Part shown: positions 8,901 to 17,379 of the stretch, in pieces
Numbering within the stretch: position 1 is the stretch's first letter
Layout of the letters: each line of letters begins with the position of its first letter
NCBI GenBank assembly: GCA_000333855.2
Contig: CM007316.1
Coordinates: 996,931-1,021,968, forward strand
Length of the DNA stretch: 25,038 nt
Reading direction: 5' to 3'
Origin: Endotrypanum monterogeii
Taxonomy: Eukaryota; Euglenozoa; Kinetoplastea; Trypanosomatida; Trypanosomatidae
Notes under the pieces: model-generated
Databases searched by the model: none
What the model saw: only the letters and a program-made list of their open reading frames with translations
Told to the model about the DNA's origin: nothing
Made by a program: the position numbers and the translations under genes

Positions 8901-10797
8901 ACGCGGTGCTGAGCGCGTTGTCACGCAAGGGGGAGAGAACAATACCAATACGGCAGTACATATATAGAAATTGCATTATCCAGCTCTTCGAGAGTGAGCT
9001 CACGTCGTGTACGACGTCCCCGAGTAGAAAAGAACAAACAAGTTGATCGTAGGCCGGTGCCTGCTCATTGACCGACGGGATGAAGAGAAGTGTGTTGAGA
9101 CTGAGGTGCGTGCGCAGCGCATTTAGAACCGTCAAATTAGCCCAAACGTAGTAGAAAAAATAGTAGTCGCTAACCCCCCCAGTGTGTGTTGCTGCGCCTT
9201 CCTGACCGGCTGTCTGGTCAGCTTCACAGGTAGCATGGTTGCATAGAACTGTGTCTGGGTCTACAGGAATCGCGCTGAAATTTTCACAGCGCGCCACTGC
9301 GTTCGTACGAATGCCGATAGCACCAGTGTTGCGCAGCAAGTGGGCCACATCCGACCACTGTAGAGAGTGTGGGCATAACGTTGCCATGAATAGAGGATAA
9401 AAAATGTTCCGCAGCTGGTCACCAACGGTGGTGGAGAGAGACGGCAGCTGGTTCGGGCCCAACAGCTTCGTGACGTAGCGCTCCCGACGAATCGACAGCT
9501 GCCATCGGTTGCGAGAAAACTTGTTGAAGCCCTGCCGACGAACCCACGCTGCAAGTCGCTTGATCTCCTCTGGATGATGCCCACATATCTCCAGTGCCAT
9601 CTCTGTCGCCGTCAAATGATGCTTCTGGTATTCGCGTTGCTCCAGCTCGGCGCGGAGCAGCACGCCGCACAGGTTGCCGTGGCTCGGTCCGTCGGTTGAC
9701 AACAGTGACTGCAGCAGCGTAGCACCGAAGGTACCAGCGGGGTTGAGCTTTGGATCGAAGAGGTCGTAGGACAGGTACTTATTACGGTACAGCGTTGGTT
9801 GCAGGCCCAGTCCCTCGACCGTAAGCTCACGCGGGTCACGGATGCCGCCTGCCTCAAGGTGGGCAGCCAGCGTCACAACTTGCCGCGTGTCAGGATCCAC
9901 GTAGAGAGGTACAGACGGTTGCTCCAGCGCCGTCGCCGCAATGTACTCCAGCAACACAGGCGCTACGACAGAGGTGTGCATATTCACGCCATTGTCGACG
10001 CGTGCACAAGGGGCGTAGACACCACCATCTCGGAAATTTTTATCATAGCATCCTTCGATCTCGCGGTTGAGCAAGAGGTACAGGCGGAACTTCTCGGCGA
10101 TAGAAGTGAGCCGCGTGCGGGCAGTCGACAAACACGGCCCATTTTCGATGGCTCCGTAGACTGCCCGAATGTCGCTCACGTACTGCTCCCAGGGCACAAT
10201 GCTAGTTAGCATTCCGTCAAAGGCATAGATGCCTTGGTGAAATTCGAGTCCGATAGGTGAGTCTGTTGCCGTGGAGCTGTCCGGGTGTTCCGTCTGACTT
10301 CCTGATCCCTCAGCCGCTGGCAAGGACGGAGTCAGGGACCAGGACGCGGTTTGTGACACCACCGACATCGATGAGGCAGCACCGGGGGAAGTGCTACCGA
10401 AGTACATTTCTAGTTTCTCTGGGGACAGCGGTGCCTCGAGTTGTCCTTGGTCTATGCTTTTGTAAGCCTGGCGAGCCTGGATTATGTTCGCCATGATGCC
10501 AGCAGACTTTAAATAATCCTTATCTCCCTCGTCACCATCGATCATGATGCGGTAATATGAAGGTGCCGCAGCGATCTCAGAGGCCTCCATCGCGCTCGGC
10601 TCGTGCAGGCTATCCCTCGCTTTTCTGTTTTCATGACTTGGAAAACTATCAGTGCCATCTTCGATGCATCCGAAAGGCGCGAAAGGTGAAGAGACGCCTG
10701 AGTAAGTAGTATTGGCTTGCTGATTAGATAAAAGGCGAGCAAGGAGGGCTGTGGCGCCACTCCTCGGCTTTTGCCGCACGCGAGTGCTCTCCTCCAT
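5974..10797 (-). CDS. Tandem double AMP-deaminase-like protein, probably catalytically dead
   Basis: The predicted protein has 1607 residues, starting at the first ATG (10797). Residues 1-200 are low complexity. Two AMP-deaminase-like domains follow, at about 200-745 and 840-1385. Each carries the family landmarks: the VD..H entry strand, the NPPYSYY/SDYYFFYY block with a WAN motif, SPL.(D)N, P(L)YFH, and EEY followed by an RNSVL helix. Active AMP deaminases bind zinc through an HxH pair, the His of HCGE and the first Asp of STDDP. Domain 2 has Asn966-x-His968, Gln1215 (QCGE) and Asn1292-Lys1293 (TNKP), so three of four ligands are lost. Domain 1 has Gly270-x-Asn272, Ser575 (SVNE) and Ser653-Asp654 (TSDP), so all four are lost. 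The catalytic Glu of HCGE (Glu578, Glu1218) and a later His (His597, His1237) survive. The tail holds a Pro/Ser linker (1400-1510) and a coiled coil (about 1520-1565). The fold is clear; AMP deamination is unlikely, and a scaffold or nucleotide-sensing role is inference. Confidence 0.9.
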   Translation of the reverse strand: MEESTRVRQKPRSGATALLARLLSNQQANTTYSGVSSPFAPFGCIEDGTDSFPSHENRKARDSLHEPSAMEASEIAAAPSYYRIMIDGDEGDKDYLKSAGIMANIIQARQAYKSIDQGQLEAPLSPEKLEMYFGSTSPGAASSMSVVSQTASWSLTPSLPAAEGSGSQTEHPDSSTATDSPIGLEFHQGIYAFDGMLTSIVPWEQYVSDIRAVYGAIENGPCLSTARTRLTSIAEKFRLYLLLNREIEGCYDKNFRDGGVYAPCARVDNGVNMHTSVVAPVLLEYIAATALEQPSVPLYVDPDTRQVVTLAAHLEAGGIRDPRELTVEGLGLQPTLYRNKYLSYDLFDPKLNPAGTFGATLLQSLLSTDGPSHGNLCGVLLRAELEQREYQKHHLTATEMALEICGHHPEEIKRLAAWVRRQGFNKFSRNRWQLSIRRERYVTKLLGPNQLPSLSTTVGDQLRNIFYPLFMATLCPHSLQWSDVAHLLRNTGAIGIRTNAVARCENFSAIPVDPDTVLCNHATCEADQTAGQEGAATHTGGVSDYYFFYYVWANLTVLNALRTHLSLNTLLFIPSVNEQAPAYDQLVCSFLLGDVVHDVSSLSKSWIMQFLYMYCRIGIVLSPLRDNALSTAYFESPFLKFFRQGMRVSIRTSDPLYFHHHESQPLIEEYATLSKLCSLTPTDTMELGRNSVLNSNFPLEMKKSWLGEAFASLGARGNDMSRCGVCNYRLQFRHESLAHEEALLNRLLAKAGFKAPDRISMDGVNANSSDEALSLHLIPYAQSVLVSDLVQQSRHSHRMNYTDERIVYPRVDIYYGGRSSGFAAHAVAALRQVFGLRHKYVGKANHTAAMDANVRVEDVFSTTHQFDESQWEYNTYYGVCVLSQKGRTPCWPSFLPTITEFIRDMSVVRQAASSVALQRLATHRLNLLEQKFLLHLSMNISNEAGKKEEKEWNNRDFFTAYKVDTNVHTDAGSNARTLLEFFVDKALNHGEDVVFERDHHPVMLKELLSEYEIDVHHITVDELHHHLHTHPDLRGIFLSPFNFMQGRYFAELTKWTLDIYEEDAFSFAENRLTITGASEQEWYDLAHWFDCYGMASSRSRWMVCVPWQYRCLRRKGVLKNFGDFLDHVFRPLWEISLHPAKDTRFHYLLAHVSGFDCISDESKIDLPLTDVFPHDWESDLNPPYSYYMYYMWANITSLNEFRASRGLSTFTLRPQCGEGGGMDHLVSGFCLANSINHGVTLARHPVLEYMWYIAQVGVAMSPLSNTAGASAYLENPFPVFFHRGLNVSLATNKPLYFHFTREPLVEEYSIAAKLWKFELNDLSEIARNSVLQSGFSAAWKQNALGPRYQLRSTLGNDVCRSRVSDIRVAYRYEVYHTELNFLDEQLAAGSPAFSGAVPIPDSSPPLPPTEARRGHKGSLTSGVSSFAVTPTSGAAADGFGSPAAAPPFQWMPRAMKLLEEELAIFGEAVVESISQRQGSTSVLSTPVSATIGASAWLPPIRPTSASQSMWGAATPPQMPLESRAAQLRGEIQRLDAELARMRAVSLQVAGENSAIAMQVNTLRQRLQTEGLVILGGLQSSVPSEGIGASSGEFAAIAVDVVRESEGG

Positions 10798-11899
10798 GGC
10801 CCCCCTTTAAGTAGATCTGCGCCAAGGCCGTGCGTGTGTGCGTGTGTGGTGGGGGGGGGGGGGGGGGCGAGACAATATCAATGGACAATGACGGACGTGC
10901 GCAAAAAGTAGTGCTCCACAGACCTTGTCTCTGCTGGCACGTTTCTTCTAGCTATCGCTTCGAAAGAGAAGTGGCATAGTCTCAAAAAAAAAAGAATATG
11001 GAGAGGGGCAGAAGAAGAGGGATGAGACAGCGTGATGCCTTCAACCTAGCAGCGGCCCTGAATACTTGCAGGGTGTGTGTGACATGTTCTTTTTTCAAGT
11101 AAACGTAGATCTTTGTGTGGAAACACAGGAATATATATCCCTGCACGGCTGGCACATGACTCCAGCAATACCCGATATGATTCACTACGGGCACAGAGAT
11201 TTGAAGAGGCGGGAGACTCCTGTTTCTCACCGAGTGAAGACTTCTGCAGTCCCACGGATATCTCGCTGTGGTGCACTTTATCGACAAGAATGTAACCATT
11301 CAAAGAGATGATCATCAGTGACAGGGACACGCAGGAAAAGCGATGAGCCCCCGCCATGTACATCGACGCCGCAGACAACACATAACATGCACACGCTAAC
11401 ACACACATCTAAGCGCACACTGCGCCGATGTATTCAGATAAAATCACGAGCAACGGGGAGAAGCCAGGGAGTCGTGAGCTGGGGGAATGGCAACCACGGG
11501 GCACACAAAACGCTCACACACATCGATATGCGTATAGGAATCGATGGAGTGCACAAGGGTTACAAAGACTCAAGTCATCGAGCACCCCGTGAGATCTGAA
11601 ATGCAAATTCTAAGTGGAGCACGCACACGCAAACAGTAAAAAAAAGGGGGAGAGAAAGAGATACGCATACATACTGTGCAAAGCCAAAGGTCAGGGGCGG
11701 CTTAAGAGTGCAGCGACGAGGGGGGGGGTACACTGACAGATGGGCGAAGTGAGGAGGAAGAGGAAAGAGCGGCTTGTAACGTCATGGTCAGCACGCAGAG
11801 CGGCACAGACACTCCCCATCACACGCACACACACAACATCAGCACGCCGCATGTGGCAAGTGCCCGCGGCGCCATGAAGAGGCTCCCGTGGGTGTCTCT
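10798..11899. other. Intergenic between cNMP-like gene (right copy) and AMPD-like gene
   Basis: The stretch includes the AMPD-like leader with a 17-base G-run (10851-10867), which is a C-run on the transcribed strand. It continues into the 3' flank of the cNMP-like gene, with an A-run at 10984-10993, A-rich and G-rich tracts around 11637-11660, and a G-run near 11720-11728. Short open frames here have no protein-like composition. Confidence 0.65.
10817..10870 (-). promoter_or_regulatory. Candidate trans-splice acceptor of the AMPD-like gene
   Basis: The minus strand reads through a 17-base C-run (10867-10851), then CA-rich sequence, to a GCAG whose AG is at 10818-10817. The implied leader is about 19 nt before the ATG at 10797. 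A second AG lies closer to the ATG. Confidence 0.5.
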
Positions 11900-14489
11900 C
11901 TACTCGAGGATCCCCACAACGCTACTGGAGCGACGAGCACGCAGATGAGATGAGTCCTCTAGGCGACTGCTGCTGTGCTGCATCTCGCTGGCCGTCGTAG
12001 CCGGCCTCATCGAGCTGAACGACGACAGCGCCGATCGGCGAGTCACAGCGACGCTCATGCGCACGGTCGCATCTGCGGTGTTGTGCCGGCTGTCAAGCGG
12101 AAAGTCGCCCTCCAGCCACACAGGGAAGCACACGGTCTCCTTATTCGTAACCACGACCGGATGCACGTTGGGCACCGCCTGCTCGCTCCACAGAGAGCTG
12201 GGCATCGGACGCAGCAGCGGCTGGTGGTCAAGCAGGGCCAGCCTACCTTCCTGCACTGCGAGCGGCTGCAGCACCTGTAACGTGGCCACCTGCATGCTGT
12301 GCTCGATTTCGTGGGCTCGCAGGAGCTGCACGAACACGTTACGGCGCATCTCCCACACCTCCACGACATCGTCGAGCGCCACTATGCTGCGGGACCAGCG
12401 GTGCCGCCGCACGCACGTGTACCCAACTGCATGCCCGGGGGGAATAGGACACACCGCTGCCGCCGGGGCGCTAGCGATGTCTGCCCGGTCGAATGGCCCC
12501 GGCTGCATCGCCCTTCGCAGCAGAGAGGCGTTCATTACGACCCCGGCGCGGCCCTCAAAGAACAACAGCAGCCCGCTGCACTCCTTTCCACTGGCAACAA
12601 TTACATCACCCTTCTTGTACCGCACACACTGCCAGTGCTGCAGGCACGCGCGGCAGAAATCGCTAGTCGCACCCGGACATAAGCTCACGAGCGGCAGTCG
12701 CTCCATCGCGCTCAGCAGCCCCGAAGAAACACGACCACCCGTCAAGCGCGCAGAGCCCGCTCTTCCCACGCCGCCACCGCCGCCTCGATTCCCCATGCCA
12801 CCCAGGGGAGACGCCGCCTCAAAGATCGTCACGCGTCGCGCGGAGCCGAAGGNNNNNNNNNNNNNNNNNNNNNNNNNNNNNNNNNNNNNNNNNNNNNNNN
12901 NNNNNNNNNNNNNNNNNNNNNNNNNNNNNNNNNNNNNNNNNNNNNNNNNNNNNNNNNNNNNNNNNNNNNNNNNNNNNNNNNNNNNNNNNNNNNNNNNNNN
13001 NNNNNNNNNNNNNNNNNNNNNNNNNNNNNNNNNNNNNNNNNNNNNNNNNNNNNNNNNNNNNNNNNNNNNNNNNNNNNNNNNNNNNNNNNNNNNNNNNNNN
13101 NNNNNNNNNNNNNNNNNNNNNNNNNNNNNNNNNNNNNNNNNNNNNNNNNNNNNNNNNNNNNNNNNNNNNNNNNNNNNNNNNNNNNNNNNNNNNNNNNNNN
13201 NNNNNNNNNNNNNNNNNNNNNNNNNNNNNNNNNNNNNNNNNNNNNNNNNNNNNNNNNNNNNNNNNNNNNNNNNNNNNNNNNNNNNNNNNNNNNNNNNNNN
13301 NNNNNNNNNNNNNNNNNNNNNNNNNNNNNNNNNNNNNNNNNNNNNNNNNNNNNNNNNNNNNNNNNNNNNNNNNNNNNNNNNNNNNNNNNNNNNNNNNNNN
13401 NNNNNNNNNNNNNNNNNNNNNNNNNNNNNNNNNNNNNNNNNNNNNNNNNNNNNNNNNNNNNNNNNNNNNNNNNNNNNNNNNNNNNNNNNNNNNNNNNNNN
13501 NNNNNNNNNNNNNNNNNNNNNNNNNNNNNNNNNNNNNNNNNNNNNNNNNNNNNNNNNNNNNNNNNNNNNNNNNNNNNNNNNNNNNNNNNNNNNNNNNNNN
13601 NNNNNNNNNNNNNNNNNNNNNNNNNNNNNNNNNNNNNNNNNNNNNNNNNNNNNNNNNNNNNNNNNNNNNNNNNAGCCGCCAGCGCGGAGTTGCTCTCGGC
13701 AGCCGGTGCACATGCAGCGCCGGGAGCGCCCGGCGCGCTGGTCTCGTGCTCCTGCGCTGACCCGGTCGACGAACGGCGAGCAAACGTCGCGTTCGGCCAC
13801 ACCGCAGAGTTGCGGCTCGCGCTGCTCACACGGCCCACTCTACCCGAGGGTGGCAACACAGGCACGTGTCGACCCGCTCCGAACACAGCGGCGCCAGCAC
13901 TGGCCACGCTGTCCCTCCGCAAGGTTCCACCGCCCGCCGACATCGTAGCATTTTCTGCACCCCCGCCCGTCAAAGCAGCTGCCTTGCCTACGGCCACGGC
14001 AGTACCACGGCGTCGAAGGGAGCCGCCGACCAGCACAAGCACCTCACGGGCAGGCTCCAGCTCCCACTCTAACAACTCCCCATGCAGATGCACAGAGACC
14101 TGGACGTGGCGCGAGTTGAACACGTCCTCACATGCGCCCATCGCACCGTCTCGGGCTTCAGCAGCACCGCTATCAGCGACGGCGTCAACGTCGTGCATCA
14201 CGGCGCCCAAGAAAGAGGTGTAGTGGAGAGCGTCGAGCGCCGCCGCCGCAACCTCCTCCCACGACGCGTGGCTCGAAAGGAGGCGCTGCTCGACCGCACG
14301 CCTGGCCTTGCGGAGCCGGTGCCGGCGTAAGATTGGTGCGAATAGCCGCTGTAGAACCTGCACAGCAACATCGCGCACCTGCTCCTGCACGGCGGCAGGC
14401 ACGTCATCCTTGTACATCTGCTGCCCGCTAGGCAGCTTTGGCGATAGGTCAGACGTCGACATCATGTCTGGAGACCGGCGTCGGCCCAT
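11900..14489 (-). CDS. Cyclic-nucleotide-binding-like protein, right copy (interrupted by assembly gap)
   Basis: The N-terminal 272 codons (14489-13674) and the C-terminal 316 or so codons (12852-11900, TAG stop) are visible, and 821 Ns lie between them. The N-terminal part matches the left copy. The C-terminal part has a CNB-like beta-roll: FCRACL, then RYKKGDVIVASG, then LLLFFEGRAGVV, then SRSIVALDDVVEVW followed by a helical segment (NVFVQLL). The phosphate-binding cassette is poor: Gly-Tyr stands where Gly-Glu is usual, although an Arg precedes SIVAL, so ligand binding is doubtful. With the CNB-like start seen in the left copy, the protein probably has at least two such domains. Kinetoplastid multi-CNB proteins such as CARP1 are a possible relative, but this is unproven. 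The last 70 residues are Ser/Arg-rich. Start choice: ATG 14489, with ATGs at 14465 and 14462 as alternatives. The two halves are out of frame at the stated gap length. Confidence 0.75.
12853..13673. other. Assembly gap (821 Ns)
   Basis: This is a run of Ns inside the right cNMP-like gene. By the duplication offset, 13475-13673 should resemble bases 1-199. To keep one reading frame across the gene the true gap length must leave remainder 1 on division by 3, whereas 821 leaves remainder 2. The stated length is therefore probably an estimate. Confidence 0.95.
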
Positions 14490-14878
14490 ACTTGTTGGTG
14501 TCGTTTACGGGAGGAGGAAAGCACACGGTATGCGAGGTAGCCACATAGTCTCCCCTGCTTCACCGATGCGCTCGCTTCCCCGCGCCCTCCCCCCACGCAT
14601 CGGTGCACGTGTGCGGGGTCATGTGCACAGACCAGTGCGGAGGGTGAAAAGATTTCAAAGGGGGTGGACGAGGTGTTGCGTTGAGAAAGTGGAGTCGTAG
14701 CAGCATGCAAGGCAGTCATTGTTCACTGTGCAGGTGCCCAGCGCCCCTCAGCGCAGCAAGTGAGCATTTGTTGAGGTTCGCACACAAAGTGCAGCGGTGA
14801 AGAGAGGAGTGAAAGCCGGGCTTCTGAACACGCGGACGCTTCCTCAACGCAGCGGGGAGGGAGGGAAGGAAAGAGTGC
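13674..14878. repeat. Right member of the direct duplication
   Basis: This matches 200-1404 at 1,200 of 1,205 positions without indels. The differences are at 13835, 14359, 14665, 14692 and 14849. To the right of 14878 the sequence is unique and leads to the PIG-S-like gene, which marks the right end of the duplicated unit. Confidence 0.92.
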
Positions 14879-15117
14879 ACTGACGAGAGCAAAGCGATAC
14901 TGGAACAAAATGGCTTCCTATTTTCCACAAAGCAGAAGCGCTTCTCCATATTCGTGCTGCCCGTTGGCCAGGCAAACACGCGTGGTCATGCACTGCGAGT
15001 AGGCCTCCCCGTCTCCCTTCCTACTCCCCACCCCCCTTTTTTTTTTTTTTTTTTCTGCGTGTACTGTCTAGTTTTCTTTCCGCCTCCTACTTGGGTATAA
15101 TTTGACCTAGAATACTT
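14490..15117. other. Intergenic: leader of right cNMP-like copy and 3' flank of PIG-S-like gene
   Basis: The stretch contains the duplicated upstream block up to 14878, then unique DNA with an 18-base T-run on the plus strand (15037-15054) preceded by a C-run. A minus-strand pyrimidine tract at 14877-14855 followed by AG at 14844-14843 is a candidate acceptor and would give a leader of about 350 nt. A second, shorter tract near 14505-14520 precedes the ATG more closely. No gene is seen. Confidence 0.65.
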
Positions 15118-16392
15118 TCACTGCTCCTTCTTAGCACTGCTTGCTTCAGTGACGGCCTTCGCGCGCAGGCGAGCGCTTCGGCGCTCATCAAGAGTGAAGC
15201 GAATCATCAGCATCATAGAGGTCAGCGCCGGCAATAGAATCACCATCTGGGTAACAAGCGCATGGTCCCAGGGAATATAAAGCTGTGGAGAAAGCGAGGG
15301 GTGGAAGAGTAGGCTGTCGGAAGCCTGCGCAGCTCGCAGAAAAGAATGAGATTTTACATGACGCTCCAAATCTTCGAAAATCTTTTCTGTTCCATGTGCC
15401 ATAACTAGGAGGGTATTCGCCGCCAAGGTGCGCAGTGTGCTCTTCAAGGAGGCGATGGCATGAAGACAGCCCATGTGCTCCCGTGACCGCCTCCAGACCG
15501 CGACGTCCGCCGCTTTGAAAGAGGCAATTTTGATTTGTTGTGCTACAACAGAGAGCACTGCCGCGCGCACGTCGATCTCCAGTGAAGCCGACTGAAGTCG
15601 GTACGAGAGAGGCGTTAGAGAGGCCGCAGAGACATTTGTAGCAGTCGCATCGACGGTGTTGGCGGCCTCGCTGCCAGCACCAGGGACATCCGCCCCGTCC
15701 ACAGGAAACACGCAATAGGCGTGCTTCAGACGAGCGAGAAAGCACTGTATTTTACTGCTTGCGTCCCCTGGGAGTGCCACTACGGGAACACTGAAGAGCG
15801 ACAAACCAATAAGATCCACCTCCTGGCCAGCCTCCGGAAGAAAAACATGCTTCAGCGTCGGAAGGCCGATCTGCTGCTGACTTACGAGGGTCTCCAGCAC
15901 CTCTGCCACCCGCTCTGAGCGAGAAGAACCTTCATTTCGAGTTGTTCGAATGAGCTGCTCGATTGTTTCGTCTCTCATTCTTGACTCCAGGCGCACAAAC
16001 GAGTGGAGCGGACTTCTGGAGAGAGGAGTGACTCCAGCTGCGGTGTCTTGACTGCCAGTCAACCGCTTCTTCATCAACGCGAGTGCCGCGTGTACACCGG
16101 GCAGTAATACTGGAGAATCGACCCAAACCGCCAGCCCATAATACAGGGGAGGAAGTTGGGTAGGACTAGAGACAGGGTTGTCTTCTGGAGAAGAGCAGTA
16201 CTCCTCAAGACTCGCTAAGACGCGCTCTACTGGAGGCTGTGAACTCTGGAAGCCAACCGCCACCCAATGCACGCCGATGAAGACAAGAAAAATAAATATG
16301 TTAAGTGCCAGAAAACCCTTTGTTGAGTTTCGCCTCCATGTCTCACATGGCACGGCTGCGCCGACCTTCGTACTACTAGAGCTCCTCGTCAT
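15118..16392 (-). CDS. PIG-S/GPI17-like ER membrane protein (candidate GPI transamidase subunit)
   Basis: The predicted protein has 424 residues. It has one TM segment near the N terminus (about 27-48), a large middle region, and a second TM near the C terminus (about 377-397) followed by a basic tail ending in KKEQ. The tail is a canonical KKXX ER-retrieval signal if the C terminus is cytosolic. This topology, the PLYYGLAVW segment (about 82-90) just after the first TM, and a YIPWDHALV segment (about 372-380) leading into the second TM resemble PIG-S/Gpi17. That protein is a subunit of the GPI transamidase that attaches GPI anchors in the ER. Kinetoplastids are reported to have TTA1 in this role, so this may be TTA1. 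The similarity is by eye only. The frame stays open upstream to 16578, but that codon is GTG. A pyrimidine tract with CAG at 16450-16448 makes the ATG at 16392 the first after splicing, so that start was chosen. Confidence 0.55.
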   Translation of the reverse strand: MTRSSSSTKVGAAVPCETWRRNSTKGFLALNIFIFLVFIGVHWVAVGFQSSQPPVERVLASLEEYCSSPEDNPVSSPTQLPPLYYGLAVWVDSPVLLPGVHAALALMKKRLTGSQDTAAGVTPLSRSPLHSFVRLESRMRDETIEQLIRTTRNEGSSRSERVAEVLETLVSQQQIGLPTLKHVFLPEAGQEVDLIGLSLFSVPVVALPGDASSKIQCFLARLKHAYCVFPVDGADVPGAGSEAANTVDATATNVSAASLTPLSYRLQSASLEIDVRAAVLSVVAQQIKIASFKAADVAVWRRSREHMGCLHAIASLKSTLRTLAANTLLVMAHGTEKIFEDLERHVKSHSFLRAAQASDSLLFHPSLSPQLYIPWDHALVTQMVILLPALTSMMLMIRFTLDERRSARLRAKAVTEASSAKKEQ

Positions 16393-16447
16393 GGTGCACA
16401 CTGTCACAGGTGCTCTATTTTGAGAGCGGGAGAATGATAGCGCCCCT

Positions 16448-16471
16448 CTGAAGGGGAGAAGAGGCGAGCGG
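16448..16471 (-). promoter_or_regulatory. Trans-splice acceptor that sets the start of the PIG-S-like gene
   Basis: On the minus strand a CCTCTTCTCCCC-type tract ends in TTCAG, with the AG at 16449-16448. The next ATG is at 16392, giving a leader of about 55 nt. This places the upstream part of the open frame (16578-16450) outside the mature mRNA. Confidence 0.6.
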
Positions 16472-17379
16472 AACGCCTCTGATCCAAAGGCTGTATGAAA
16501 GATGGTCGACCAAAGTAAGCACACAGACACACACACAACACCTACAGAGAAACGCGGGCCCACTACAGCTGGCTTCACTTGTCGTTGGTACTGATTTTTT
16601 TTTTCTTTTCACAAATACGTTACCTTCCCTTTTAGGGAGCGGGAGGGAAGTCCATTGGAGTGAGTATCACACCACTCGTTGTGGCACGGAGCGGAGCACC
16701 GCAAGAATACACGCACGAAGTTAAGTGGGGAATACATACGGGAGAACATTCCGGTGAGTGTTGTGAGACAGAAAAAGACACGAAAGAATCACAATCAATA
16801 TGAAAAAATAGCGAGAAAAGACAGAGGGAAGAAAGATGGCAGAGCAAAACATTTCGATTTTTTTTTCCAGCACGTGGATTCGCGCGTGAACGTTTACGTC
16901 TGCATGCGCGCGCGGGTGTCCGTGGGGCACGCCGCTCAAGGCCAGCTACAGTGTGTAAGAACCACTGAGGAATGCTTTTTTCTTTCTTTCTCTTGCTCCT
17001 CGGTGAAATTTACCCAATCACACATATATATATGTATATATATATTCTTTATATATTCTTTATTTTTTTATTTTTTTTTTATCAGCAGATGTACTTCCAC
17101 GAGAGGGAAACTCGTGAACACAAAACGGGAAGCGCTATTCAAGCCCAACCCACTCTTTTTTTTTTTTTACCCGCGAGGCGACGGACACAAATTCGGTGCG
17201 GACTCAGTGTAGAGGCGAAGGGGGAAGGGTAGCAATAATGGTAGCACAGAGATAAAGATGCAGTGGTGCATGCAAGGGAACTGCACACACACGGCAATGT
17301 GTGAGGAGGAGGAGGCTGCCGCGTAGGCATAGTGCACACACCCCACACACGCCTCCTATTACTATTCAACGGGTCCCTA

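Noticed and set aside
12057..13760. Long frames on both strands running through the N gap
   Set aside because: Most of their length is undetermined sequence. Only the minus-strand frames matching the two visible ends of the cNMP-like gene have protein-like composition.
16393..16578. N-terminal extension of the PIG-S-like frame by 62 codons
   Set aside because: The first codon is GTG, and a strong acceptor AG at 16449-16448 would remove most of this region from the mRNA.
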